Source: Ryuthela nishihirai
Lineage: Eukaryota; Arthropoda; Arachnida; Araneae; Heptathelidae
Direction of reading: 5' to 3'
Assembly: GCA_038380435.1 (NCBI GenBank)
Contig: JAWZYU010000007.1
Coordinates: forward strand, 87,310,334-87,374,333
Length of the DNA: 64,000 bases
The notes below the pieces were generated by a model. That model did no database searches, was not told the DNA's origin, and saw only the letters and a list, made by a program, of their open reading frames with translations. Every line of letters starts with the position of its first letter. Position 1 is the stretch's first letter. The translations under genes and the position numbers were made by a program. This document shows positions 21,993-34,544 of this stretch, piece by piece.

Positions 21993-23440
21993 CCATCACC
22001 ACCGGGATATGGCTCTTTTAAGAGCCTAAAAAATCAAATAAAGATTAGAAAACTAATTACTTTTCCGAACTGGAAAGCCACACATTTTATCACGAAATTA
22101 TTCTCAATCGGTATAGTGCAATGGGTCTACATTGCCAATAGTACTTTGATAAGTATGTTGTTGATCAATGAGAACTCTTGTGGCAAAAAATTCTTAGGTT
22201 CCTAGACTGACCAATTTCCAAAGATGCCGCAATGATTTACCGTTCAAAGTAGCAGGAACCTTGACTGAGTTTCGGTGAACAAACTGCACAATGTTTCGTT
22301 TTTAAATAGCGGATTTGGATATTCGACTTTCAAATAGAAAATTTCCTCTGTTGAAGGCGGGACACAAGTCGAAATTTTCGAGAGTAAGATACATTTGTTT
22401 TACACTCTATATGGCGTGACACTATCACTTTATAGGTTCAGGATGCACGTTACAACAATGCATGTACAAGTTTCTTTTTAAAAACATGCCTAAGGCACAA
22501 ATATTAAAAATAAAGTTTTTAAATCTCCAATTCCAAATACCTAAGAAATTCCATGGTTGAAGGTAGCATTTCAACGTATTTGGTTAAGGTAATGACGGAG
22601 CGCGACTCCTATTTTTGTGACATTCCAACATGATAAATTCTTTATCTTTTTGCTGTATCATGATTTCGGAATTTGACTATAATTTCACTTGACTTTTATC
22701 ACTCTAGTTACATTCTTGGTTACGCAATCAGTCAATGTCACTATCGCATAATAAAATTCAGATCCTCTAATGTGAGATCATTTTCGAATTATCCAATCTT
22801 ACTTTAAAAATTGAAATGTTTAGTCAATCATTATTTTATCCAAATAAAGAGTAAATGCAATCATTACTTGAATTCAATCTCGAAGTTTGCTGCCTGCATC
22901 TAACAATTCCACACTTCAGCCATAACATCTGTCTATCCTGCATTACAATTATCCACAGCGTTATATCCAAGGAGTAATTAAATCATTGAAGCACCCTTCA
23001 ATTTGATCACTGAAATTCTGTGGAAGACGTGTCGGTGTATTATAGTATTAAACAATCTTACCCATTTCTCAATTATCATTTCAGCACTTTGCAGCATTTC
23101 TTACGTCTATTGGTTAATAAGACAAGTTGTTGATTTCAGAGGAATCCCATGTTCGTTTCCAATTGGGTAAAATGGTGTACTGAACGTTGTCTCAATTTTG
23201 AATCTATTGAAGCGAGTTCAACAATCGGTAGATATCAGTTTTACGCAATCCTCTCTTAATCACAAATATACTCTAATATTTCAGATAGCACAATTTGTTC
23301 TTAATGTTAGGAAAATAAAATTTCTTTCACAGAGAAGAAAGAAATGCTATTCAGATACTAGACGGAATATATATTCAGTAATCAAAGTGTAAAGTGTCCG
23401 TATAATGAGTATTTTTTTTGACACTTGCGTCTTTTGGTTT
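21993..23440. other. Arm sequence without recognised gene (inner half)
   Basis: The most conserved part of the inverted repeat, matched in reverse at 25130-26557. No coding region is supported. The very high identity near the inner end could reflect recent gene conversion between arms. Confidence 0.4.
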
Positions 23441-24290
23441 TTAAAACTAATCGGGAACTTTCTTGGAAAACGCATATAAATAATATAATTAAGAACTTAA
23501 ATATTATGACTTCAAGATTTTATTACATAAAAAATTTTATAAATCTGTCAATGTTAAAAATTATTTATAATTCGATGATTAAATCCTATTTGAAATATGG
23601 CATTATATCTTACGGAGGTCTATATGAGACAAATCTGAAACCATTACAAGGTTGTCAAAATTATATAATAAGATGTATGCTAAAGAAAAAGAAATTTGAT
23701 AGTATCAAAAAATATTATGAAAAATTAAATATTTTACCAGTTAGAAAATTATATATTTATCACCTATTAGTATACAATATTCAAAATGGGATGAGTCTAA
23801 TGTTAAGATCTTTTCCAAATATACACGTTTATCGTCTACTATGCATTTATCCATACCGTCTCCTAAAAAACCTATCATCCAAAAACACTACGTTTATCTG
23901 GCACCAAAACTTTTTAATGCTCTGCCGGCAAACATTGGAAATGAAAGAAACATTTATGCTTTTAAAAGATTAATATGGGTTTGGTTAGTGGATTGTGATG
24001 ATGTAGAGAAATATTTATAGAGATAAAACTTTAGCTTCAGTATTTAATTTTTATAACTCTGTTGCAACTAATTCTGTAAACGTATTATATTCGTAAACTT
24101 CTCCACACACGAGCTCGGACTCAAGTGGAGTTCTCTTATTTATTTACTCTTTCATATTTTTCAGTTTGTTTGTTTTAAAAAACTTCCTATAAAATATAAT
24201 ATACTTTATACTTTATAATATAATTTATGCTAAACAGTTCATGTGTATGAACTTTTGAACTGGAAAAATTTATGTATGTATGTATGAAAA
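23440..24290 (+). pseudogene. Non-LTR retrotransposon (LINE) RT C-terminal fragment
   Basis: A frame from 23425 encodes the thumb and C-terminal part of a Jockey/CR1-like LINE reverse transcriptase: LSWKTHINNIIKNL, then IIYNSMIKSYLKYGIISYGG, LKPLQGCQNYIIRCML and LNILPVRKLYIYHLL. After a frameshift near 23860 it continues YVYLAPKLFNALPANIG and ...FKRLI, the usual C-terminal ending of this family. The element ends in a (TATG)n-type tail near 24285. It is 5'-truncated and occupies the spacer between the giant inverted-repeat arms, starting almost at the left arm's inner edge. Confidence 0.85.
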
Positions 24291-25129
24291 AATGATCAAG
24301 AGATTGGAATATCTAAGGCACGGTTTCTTGCAATGGTTTCATTTGCACAGTTTCTGGCAAAATATCAAACTGAATTGCATCTTTTAATCAGTCTCAATGC
24401 ATTGCAAAAAGGATCTAATGTATTATGTGTTAATAGCAAAGAAGTATAATTCTGCTTGAATCTTTATATTTTTAAATCTTTGCTAGACAATGCTTTCATT
24501 ACGCACAAAATATCAATAGAAATATTTGTGTTGCTAACTTTTGTTGTCATTTTATGAATATTCCCTAAATCTTTTAAAATGAACATTTCAATGAATGCCA
24601 ATATTTGAAGTTCAGTATTAATAACCACAGAACATGCTACTTTTAAGTGCAGCATCAATTTGTAAATAAATTAAACAAGCAACATTATCTTTTGCTATGT
24701 GTCCAAAAGTGTGAAATATAAAAAAGTGAAATATGTTCCTTAGAATATATTAAGTTTTAAGGATTTATTTTACTCTCATACTTGGACTTTTCTTTTAAGA
24801 CAGGGGCCATACAAAATAAATTATTGTTTTTATATGTTAATTCATTATTGAAATAATATTTATATATATGCTTACTTCTATGATTATTTATATCGCAAAT
24901 AAAAATTATATTTGAATAAACGAAAAACGTGAAAAAAATCCAATAAAAAACACAAAACAAAGGGAGGATATCAATTCGAGAAAATGTTTGTTCACAGATG
25001 TACTCCTACGCCACGATTGCAGCACTGACCAGGCTATCGCACAATTATTGTGCCGCGTTTAAGAGCAGAGTCAGTGAATCCGCGCGGAACAAACTGACCC
25101 TTTTACATAAAGAACAAAGTTTCATGTCC
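24291..25129. other. Spacer of the giant inverted repeat, remainder
   Basis: AT-rich sequence without a recognised gene. Near 25000-25100 it is less AT-rich (CGCGCGGAAC region) but shows no defined feature. Not matched elsewhere in the window. Confidence 0.4.
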
Positions 25130-26557
25130 CGATTCGTTTGAAAAACCAAGCGTCAAAAAATACTCATTATACGGACACTTTACACTTTGATTACTGAATA
25201 TAGATTCGGTCTGGTATCTGCACAGCATTTCTTTCTTCACTGTGAAAGAAATTTTATTTTCCTAATATTAAGAACAAATTGTGCTATGTGAAATATTAGA
25301 GTATAATTGTGATTAAGAGAGGATTGCGTAAAAGTGATATCTACCGATTGTTGAACTCGCTTCAATAGATTCAAAATTGAGGCAACGTTCAGTACACCAT
25401 TTTACCCAATGATAAACGAACATAGGATTCCTCTGAAATCAACAACTTGTCTTATTAACCAATAGACGTAAGAAATGCTGCAAAGTGCTGAAATGATAAT
25501 TGAGAAATGGGTAAGATTGTTTAATACTATAATACACCGACACGTCTTCCACAGAATTTCAGTGATCAAATTGAAGAATGCTTCAATGATTTAATTACTC
25601 CTTGGATATAACGCTGTGGATAATTGTAATGCAGGATAGACAGATGTTATGGCTGAAGTGTGGAATTGTTAGATGCAGGCAGCAAACTTCGAGATTGAAT
25701 TCAAGTAATGATTGCATTTACTCTTTATTTGGATAAAATAATGATTGACTAAACATTTCAATTTTTAAAGTAGGATTGGATAATTCGAAAGTGATCTCAC
25801 ATTAGAGGATCTGAATTTTATTACGCGATAGTGACATCGACTGATTGCGTAACCAAGAATGTAACTAGAGTGATAAAAGTGAAGTGAAATTATAGTCAAA
25901 TTCCGAAATCACGATACAGCAAAAAGATAAAGAATTTATCATGTTGGAATGTCACAAAAAGAGGAGTCGCGCTCCGTCATTACCTTAGTCAAATACGTTG
26001 AAATGCTACCTTCAACCATGGAATTGGAGATTTAAAAACATTATTTTTAATATTTCTGCCTTAAGCATGTTTTTAAAAGGAAACTTGTAAATGCATTGCT
26101 GTAACCTGCATCCTGAACCTATAAAGTGATAGTGTCACGCGATATAAGGTGTGAAAGAAATGTATCATAGCGTCGAAAATTTCAACTTGTGTCCCGCCTT
26201 CAACAGAGGAAATTTTCTATTTGAAAGTCGAATTTCCAAATCCGCTACTTAAAAACGAAACGTTCTGTAGTTTCACCGCCATTCAGTCAAGGTTCCTGCT
26301 AATTTGAACGATAAATCAGTGCGGCATCATTGGAAATTGGTCAGTCTAGGAACCTGAGAATTTGTTGTCACAAGAGTTCTCGTTGATTAACAACCTACTT
26401 ATCAAAGTACTATTGGCAATGCAGACCCATTGCAGTATACCGATTGAGAATAATTTCGTACTAATATGTGTGGCTTTCCTGTCGAAAAGGTAATTAGTTT
26501 TTCTAATTTTTATTTGATTTTTTAGGTCTTAAAACAGCCATTTGCTGGTGGTGATGG

Positions 26558-26838
26558 CTAACCATTAGCCTCTTCGTCGCTACTGTGAGAATCTTCACCC
26601 TCATTACGGTGTAGAGAGATAGATGGAGGTATTAATATGTCAGAATCGTTCCCGTCATCAACAGATCTCTCTCCATCATCTTCAGACAACGAAAAAAATC
26701 GTCAATGCACTGGTCGTGGCTAGCGAGAGAGACAACCGCGACGCACTCAACGTTTACTGAGGTCATGTGACCAACTGGGTCTGAGCCGTCGTGGTGGATG
26801 ATAGTTTCTAGAGTTAATTTCATATAGACATTTTCCAT
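26558..26838 (-). pseudogene. Right-arm copy of the 93-aa ORF, frameshifted
   Basis: It begins MENVYMKLTLETII and keeps the HHDGSDPVGHMTSVNVEC stretch. It loses frame at the start of the acidic segment; the acidic segment and the final SHSSDEEANG continue in another frame. Most differences from the left copy look neutral. Confidence 0.6.
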
Positions 26839-27839
26839 TGCATAAGTTTTTTATAAAATCTATTCTTCTGAAATGTCTTTATTAGCAATATTTGAACGTG
26901 GATGATAGAAAGTACGTAATGAAAAGCAAATATTATCGAAAAAGCTTTAAAGATAATGCATGCTTTAAAATAAATTGAAATATCAATTCTCTTTATTTAT
27001 TTTGTGTTTACTACCAACAATCAGGAATCACTGAATTATGACCTATCTTTGTTATGTCTATGGGAAATGAAATTCGGGGCTCTATAACTCATTCTACTTC
27101 TAAAATAAACATTTTTAATGAAAGTCCTCAACCAAGTCAATCATTGATTTCCCAGAATATTAGATTAGTGGATAATATGGAAGACTTGAAAAACTAACAA
27201 CAGCAGCGCCAAACAAAAATTTACCAGAAAAAAAATTACAATTGGAATAAAGAGTATTTTAAACCGTTAATACAGGAGTATATTTGTGTACATAACTCTT
27301 TCAATATTTTTAAATGTTCTTAAGACTTGCATCGTTTTTACTAAATATTCAAACTTTCCATAACTCTTTAAATATTGAGTGAATATTGCTGTACAGGGAG
27401 AATTAGATGAAGTTTTCAGCAAATCTATCGTCAGTCAAAATTACTTCTAAAACGCTTAGTTTGGAATTTATAGAGATGCTAATTTAGCTTCCCATTGATA
27501 TAACATGGAAAGAATAGTCGTAATTAATTGATTTTGGTTTTAACTTTAAAAAATAACAATTGACAGCAAACTAATCATAACTTAATTTTTTTTTATTCCC
27601 ACAATCACACTAGATGTAAGGGGAAAATATTTATCTTGCTTAATACATACATTAGTAAGTTACAAAAAATTACCTAATAAGCTAAACTTCAAAGAAAAAT
27701 CACCAACAAAAATGTTACTAAATGATATGAATATTTCAAATAATATGAATGATAACCAATTATATGAATACAGACTCTATCACTTAGGATAAGACTTTCA
27801 TTAAAATGAACCATGATTATTTCTACATGGAATTGACAC

Positions 27840-28937
27840 CATGGGCGTCTGCAGAAAAGTTTTCAGGGGGGGGGGGGAAAGCTTGGTGAAAAACAATTAC
27901 ATTAATAATTTTTTATTTAATATTTTTCACAAGTAGATTATAGAATACAGTATTGCATCAATACAAAAACACTTACATAATGTATATAAATTTACAATAT
28001 AAAGGAAACAAGAATTAATATATATATATATAGATAATAATAATTTCAATAATCACGTACCGTATAAGATTTGAATTCTCCGTCTATCGCTTGCACACCT
28101 ATTGATGACATTTTCAATCAATTTCTTCTTTCCCGCTTCCTCTTCTAGTTCCTTCATGTGCACACTAATCATACATAAGCCTGATAAGGGCGTTTCTGAA
28201 ATAGTGGACCTTAACCATATTTTCACACGTCTCAAGGTGCTGAAACTTCTTTGAATGGTACAGGTCGTAGCATGTAATGTCATGTCAATAGCTATTGCCG
28301 AATTAATAGAAAAGAAATAGTCGAAATGTTCCAAAACTTCTGGTAAAATTTGGGGAATATCGGTCGAAGGAAAATTTGTCCATTTTTCATACCACGTGTT
28401 GCCTCTATTTCTAAATATTGTAAATTGTACTTTTCGCTTACTCTTTTGATGTTGTTTTGGAACTTTATTTTATCTATTTTTAGAATATTCTTAGGATGAA
28501 ATTGAATAACAAGTAAAATGATATTAAATTACAAACACTTTACTTTTAAAAATGAATTTTTCTTTTTAAATTTGTTTCAATATAAATTTACAATTCACGC
28601 TTCACTCAGTGAGTCACTAGACACAGAGGGCAAACGAACTGGTCACTGTTCACAACAGTAATGAACATTTTTCTTCACTAATCAGAAAAAGATGAACCAA
28701 AAACAGGAACACGTGTTTTATTGCTGCAATAGATGAAAAACGTGTTTTACGGTTACCCCGCTGAGTACCTAAACCGGCTAAACCCAAATAAAATTTTAAG
28801 ACAGACAAAGCGTCCCATGGTCGAGGATGTAAGGTTAAATAACTAAATCATTTTTACGATTATAATTTGTGGAATTTTTTTATGTAAATGTAATATAAGT
28901 GCCCCGTTTGCCCCTCCCCCCTCTGCAGACGCCCATT
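27840..28937 (-). mobile_element. hAT-derived element, right-arm copy
   Basis: Same element in reverse, 1,098 bp and uninterrupted. The ends read CATGGGCGTCTGCAGA and TCTGCAGACGCCCATT, flanked by ATTGACAC (27832-27839) and ATTCACAC (28938-28945). These are the reverse complements of the left-arm duplication, including the same one-base mismatch. The minus-strand frame 28053-28334 (93 codons) carries the intact hAT C-terminal dimerisation segment with RSFSTLRRVKIWLRST. Confidence 0.88.
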
Positions 28938-29168
28938 ATTCACACTATCCTATATATGTATTTTGATACGTGATGAAAAATGCTACATTAATGATATTAC
29001 TTATACACTAACATAAGAATTTTTTAATATATATGCTTTTTGATGCAATTAATCTAAACTAAATTGAGATTGAAAAGACTGTTTATGCAAAAGCTAACAC
29101 ACTTAACAAAATGAAATGTTCATGAGCTTCGTGATAGTTGAGAAAATAAATAAAATATTAGTTGAATA

Positions 29169-29979
29169 CAGGGGCGTAGATATGTGGGAATTGGGGAGGC
29201 TCCCCCCCAAAAAAATAACTTGGAGTTGGTAAAATTTCCATATTTGAAATTTTGATTTCCATATATTAAATATATAAAAAAATTCCATACATGTTGTAAT
29301 GGACTAAAGATATGTGGAACATGGCAGACGGTCCAAGAACCTGAAGAATATCACTCTTCTATAATGAATTCGGAATAATAATTTATAGGTTTATACGCAA
29401 TTTTTTGCTCATTACTTATATCAGAAGCTTACGAAATTTTTGTGATAATTTTTCTCTTTTCCTTATCAAAATATATCGGTAAGTATGCATTTTTTGACTT
29501 TGATTCCATGTTTTAATTGCAACAGTGGAATTATCTTGATGAAATTAAATAAAAAATCCGTATTCTTCCTATTTCGATCACATAGTAGAGGATATTTAGC
29601 CACTTTCCGCACTGTTCCCATCGAATTCTCAAAACCTCATAGACCCTTATATAACATTAAATAGTTAATTGGTCTTTCTGTCACTCTTCATGTCTGACAA
29701 TACTAAAAGAATGAGAATCCGGTCTTTAATTACATTATATTATTAAAAGTAGGCCAGGATCTAGAAAGTAATTAAGGGAAAAATAGTTGATTCACCTAAA
29801 CTATACAGTATAAGATTTTCCCCTTTGTTTTTAAGTATTTTTTTTTAATTGAAAAATTCGTGTAATATTCGTTAGCATTAATATTCGTATAACGTTCAGT
29901 ATTTTTTGGCTCCATTATAATTACTAGCAATTTCAAGGAGGATCATCTCTTCCCCTCCCTTCACACATATCCGCCCCTA
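29169..29979. mobile_element. MITE-like element with ~30-bp imperfect inverted ends
   Basis: The left end CAGGGGCGTAGATATGTGGG and the reversed right end TAGGGGCGGATATGTGTGAA are related over about 30 bp, both followed by a G-rich stretch. The ~810 bp between them has no coding capacity. The CAGGGGCG start resembles hAT-type ends, but no 8-bp duplication is evident. Confidence 0.6.
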
Positions 29980-30015
29980 ATCAAAAGTGTTCCAAAACTT
30001 TCTTCTCAAGTCCAT

Positions 30016-30302
30016 TTCCCCGCCCTGCCCACGGTCAGTAGGGGACACCGATGGGCTTGAAAAGGCCGCCGTCCGTCGGATGGGACGTTAAGCCGTGGCC
30101 CCGTGTGTGGGAGAGCCATACCCTGTGCACGTTAAAGAACACGCTGGATGGCCTTGACGGGAGGCTACCATCTGTCTCCCAACAGCTGTTCCAGTGGGTC
30201 CCCTCCCCCAACCTTCTCTGAGCCTTCGGGGTCCTTGTGGCCTGGCCATTTAGCCCATGGTGTGCAAAAAAGTGCCGCTCAGAGGTAAAACAATCCAAAC
30301 AA
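30016..30302 (+). mobile_element. SINE-A copy 4, 5'-truncated
   Basis: It lacks the tRNA head, starts at the CCCCGCCCTGCCCACGGTC part of the body and ends AGGTAAAACAATCC. A perfect 12-bp duplication TCTCAAGTCCAT flanks it (30004-30015 and 30303-30314). Confidence 0.95.
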
Positions 30303-30314
30303 TCTCAAGTCCAT

Positions 30315-31589
30315 GGAAAGTCACATTGATAATCTTCAAGTTAAAAAACAAACTTTTTTACGGAAAAATGTCACAAAAGATCTCACTCACATCTCTCTAA
30401 ATATCGATTTTCAATTATATTCATTTGATAAATAAATAGTCATGGAGGCTGAAACATTTAACACCGCGCTGCTAATTAAAGCGATCTGCCTGAAAACTTA
30501 AACACACATAATAATGGTTACAACAATAAGCTAACTAAAATAAATGCAATATTAGTTGCTTTAGTAATTAAGTGTTCTTTCATTTTGAAGAAATTTAGAA
30601 CGAACGTTGGTGGGTTGGCTGCAGAGCTGTAATTAGCTATTTTTATGCCCGAGGCAAGAATAGAAAAAAGCGCCCCCTAATAGAGTTTCATATCAGTTTT
30701 TTCAGCGCCCCCTCATCTTGTGCACTCGAGGCTAGTGTCTTGTTATGTTCTGGTTTGTTGGTTCAGGTTTTATGGTGCATTAGGAAGAGCATAATAACAA
30801 CGTCTGCTGGTAAATCTTTCATCTTCCATAACTCTTTAAACGTTGAACTAATAATTTTGAAAATTGAGATTTCGATAAATTTGATTATGACTATCTCTTT
30901 ATCTCCAGTGACACTTTTCGGTAAAAATTTTCTTTTTTAATATAGTTTAGGGAGCTTTGAATTAGTGTTTCAACTCAAATAATATGAAAATATCCGGACC
31001 TTTGGAAATATAGGGTATATAATTTGTTGAATGAACAGTGCTGCCATCTAGGAGAGATCAATTGTCGTATTTAAATGAATGTCTCTGAATAGCGTTGGCA
31101 AATAAGAGAGAGCAACTGCAATTTCCTCTTAGTTTCATTTTAGATCAGTTTGCACTATTTTTAGCTGGTTTCAAAAGAATTAACCTGTTGTTTTCATTTT
31201 GACATCTGTCTTTTTGTCTGTAGACATCTAACATTATTCTTTTACAAAATCAATAAAAAATCCATTTTGGTTTCGAAAAGTACTAACAAGAAATGAATTT
31301 ACCGAATCTATCAATAGTTTAAAGTTCCACCGTAGGAGAGAGGTATAAATTAAAAAAAATGTCAGAATTTTAAATAAATAGTAAACAATTTATTCATGCT
31401 AGATAATTGAACTTTTGTTGGTAAAATGTATTAGTCTTCCAGTTACAGCCATTTTACCATTACACTTACTTGCATGTCCGATTTACAACCAACTTACAAG
31501 TTGTTAATGAAAAATGCTCCTTAACAATTTGTAATCAGCGACTTCTTTTCTCTTTTGTTTTAAGAGATAAAGAAAAATCTTCTTTCTGG
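30315..31589. other. Spacer, nothing firmly recognised
   Basis: AT-rich. Contains a GCGCCCCC-rich stretch near 30660-30720 reminiscent of hAT-type relics, and from about 31,390 a degenerate monomer related to the array that follows. Confidence 0.4.
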
Positions 31590-33625
31590 GTTAAATAGGT
31601 TTTAATAAAATATTATTATTTGAAGTGTTTGGATCTTCCTCTTGTTCGAATTGTCATCATTAGAAATTGCTCAATTTTGAAAATATCAAAAAATTTGCCA
31701 TTGCAAACGAGCAGGCACAGATTTAGAAAATAAAGGGTTTTAATAAAATATAAAGGGTTTTAAAAAATAAAAGGTTTTAATAAAATATTAGTATTTGAAA
31801 TGTTTGGATCTTCCTCTTGTTCGAATTGTCATCATTAGAAATTCCTCAATTTTGAAAATATCAAAAAATTTGTCATTGCAAACGAGCTGGCCCAGATTTA
31901 GAAAATAAAGGGTTTTAATAAAATATAAAGGGTTTTAAAAAATAAAAGGTTTTAATAAAATATTACTATTTGAAGTGTTTGGATCTTCCTCTTGTTCGAA
32001 TTGTCATCATTAGAAATTGTTCAATTTTGAAAATATCAAAAAATTTGTCATTGCAAACGAGCAGGCCCAGATTTAGAAAATAAAGGGTTTTAATAAAATA
32101 TAAAGGGTTTTAAAAAAATAAAGAGTTTTAATAAAATATTACTATTTGAAGTGTTTGGATCTTCCTCTTGTTCAAATTGTCATCATTAAAAATTGCTCAA
32201 TTTTGAAAATATCAAAAAATTTGTCATTGCAAACGAGCTGGCCCAGATTTAGAAAATAAAGGGTTTTAAAAAATAAAAGGTTTTAATAAAATATTACTAT
32301 TTGAAGTGTTTGGATCTTCCTCTTGTTCGAATTGTCATCATTAGAAATTGTTCAATTTTGAAAATATCAAAAAATTTGTCATTGCAAACGAGCAGGCCCA
32401 GATTTAGAAAATAAAGGGTTTTAATAAAATATAAAGGGTTTTAAAAAATAAAAGGTTTTAATAAAATATTACTATTTGAAGTGTTTGGATCTTCCTCTTG
32501 TTCGAATTGTCATCATTAGAAATTGCTCAATTTTGAAAATGTCAAAAAATTTGTCATTGCAAACGAGCAGGCCCAGATTTAGAAAATAAAGGGTTTTAAT
32601 AAAATATAAAGGGTTTTAAAAAATAAAGGGTTTTAATAAAATATTACTATTTGAAGTGTTTGGATCTTCCTCTTGTTCAAATTGTCATCATTAAAAATTG
32701 CTCAATTTTGAAAATATCAAAAAAATTGTCATTGCAAACGAGCAGGCCCAGATTTAGAAAATAAAGGGTTTTAATAAAACATAAAGGGTTTTAAAAAATA
32801 AAAGGTTTTAATGAAATATTACTATTTGAAGTGTTTGGATCTTCCTCTTGTTCGAATTGTCATCATTAGAAATTGTTCAATTTTGAAAATATCAAAAAAT
32901 TTGTCATTGCAAACGAGCAGGCCCAGATTTAGAAAATAAAGGGTTTTAATAAAATATAAAGGGTTTTAAAAAATAAAGGGTTTTAATAAAATATTACTAT
33001 TTTGAAGTGTTTGGATCTTCCTCTTGTTCGAATTGTCATCATTAGAAATTGTTCAATTTTGAAAATATCAAAAAATTTGTCATTGCAAACGAGCAGGCCC
33101 AGATTTAGAAAATAAAGGGTTTTAATAAAATATAAAGGGTTTTAAAAAATAAAGGGTTTTAATAAAATATTACTATTTTGAAGTGTTTGGATCTTCCTCT
33201 TGTTCGAATTGTCATCATTAGAAATTGCTCAATTTTGAAAATGTCAAAAAATTTGTCATTGCAAACGAGCAGGTCCATATTTGGAAAATAAAGGGTTTTA
33301 ATAAAATATAAAGGGTTTTAAAAAATAAAAGGTTTTAATAAAATATTACTATTTGAAGTGTTTGGATCTTCCTCTTGTTCGAAATGTCATCATTAGAAAT
33401 TGCTCAATTTTGAAAATGTCAAAAAATTTGTCATTGCAAACGAGCAGGCCCAGATTTAGAAAATAAAGGGTTTCAATAAAATATAAAGAGTTTAAAAAAA
33501 TGGTTTTAATAAAATATTACTATTTGAAGTGTTTGAACCTTCCTCTTGTACGAATTGCCATCATTACAGATAGCTAAATTTGGAAAATATCAAAAAATTT
33601 GTCATTGCAAAAGAGCAGGCCTCGA
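31590..33625. repeat. Tandem array, ~175-bp unit, 12 copies
   Basis: The landmark GTGTTTGGATCTTCCTCTTG recurs about every 156-180 bp, from about 31626 to 33528. Each unit also has TTGTCATCATTAGAAATTG, TCAAAAAATTTGTCATTGC, AACGAGCAGGCCCAGATTTAG and a 3' part built from repeats of AAAGGGTTTTAATAAAATA. Middle copies are nearly identical; the edge copies are the most diverged, as expected for unequal exchange. An isolated partial copy lies at 34256-34312. Confidence 0.97.
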
Positions 33626-34540
33626 TTTAGAAACAATAAAGGGGGAGGGGGAGGGGACAATTGACGCACTCGAGCCGGGGTAAAGAATAAGTGACAGGAT
33701 CTTCATTCAGGAAAACATTTTCCCTTCCGTTTTACTTTTTAAAAATTTCCTTGAAAAATGTGTGAAATATGCACAAGTTTAAAGATTTTTCTCCTCCATT
33801 ACAATCACTAGTATTTTTAGGGGAAAGATGTATGCCCCACCCCTAAAAATTCAAAAATAACTCCTTCTTGTAAAACAAGACAATTTAATAAAAAAAAGCC
33901 TTATATTACGGAAAATCAGAATTATTTAATATTGAAATAATCAACTATTGAAATAGCAAATGGTTTGAAACAGTACTTGTTATTAGGTCTGTATTAATTT
34001 CTGACGTATAATTCTTATGACGCTGTTAAGTCTTATGGCGTTGTCAGCAGGAATCTTTTGAATCACATGACAGGTTAATTAAAGGATAACACATGTATAA
34101 AGGATAATAAACAATGTAATTAAAAACTCGAAATATAGCAACAACAAAAAAAAGAAAAACGCGAATTAATGCTCAGGCAATAACAGATCTCTCGGTAGAG
34201 AATTAAAAGCTGTGCTTATTTGATAAGATATTTGGGCTTTACCATAATTATTGGAACTGGAAATTGAAGTGTTTGGATCTTCTTCTTGTTCGCATGCCAT
34301 CATTAGAAATACATCATCATTGGAAATATATCATCATAGGAACTGTAAAAATTGGTTCAATAAAATAATTTGCACACTTTCGTCTTGTATAGATCACATG
34401 CAAAATATTCTTCTTGTGTTCATTTTTAGAGTAATTTCTAATGATAGGTACGTAAATATATAACACGTGAACTAGTGTAATGCTCAGATAAGAAAACTAT
34501 TGCCAAGTTGGTTTTCATTAATTGCATGTTTATTGAATTT
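33626..34540. other. Spacer with one orphan array monomer
   Basis: No gene. Has a G-rich purine run near 33640 and, at about 34256-34312, a partial copy of the 175-bp unit (GAAGTGTTTGGATCTTCTTC). Confidence 0.6.
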
Positions 34541-34544
34541 AACA

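Larger units (their letters stand above)
19076..23440 (+). repeat. Giant inverted repeat, left arm (~4.4 kb)
   Basis: The reverse complement of 25130-29073. Outer end: ATCTCAATTTAGTTCAGATT here matches the reversed sequence ending near 29073. Inner end: GTGTAAAGTGTCCGTATAAT near 23390 matches 25165-25185 reversed. Corrected for a 400-bp SINE insertion plus duplication, the arm is about 3.97 kb against 3.94 kb for its partner. Inner parts are about 99% identical over 300 bp (22861-23160); other parts show more substitutions and small indels. Confidence 0.95.
25130..29073 (-). repeat. Giant inverted repeat, right arm (~3.9 kb)
   Basis: Inverted partner of 19076-23440. It carries the hAT element at 27840-28937 and a frame-broken version of the 93-codon ORF, but lacks the SINE found in the left arm. 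The differences scattered along the arm argue against a trivial assembly duplication. Confidence 0.95.

Noticed and set aside
19076..29073. Assembly artefact explaining the inverted repeat
   Set aside because: Arms differ by scattered substitutions and indels, and one arm has a SINE with a proper target duplication, which a collapse or duplication error would not create. Long reads would still be the final test.
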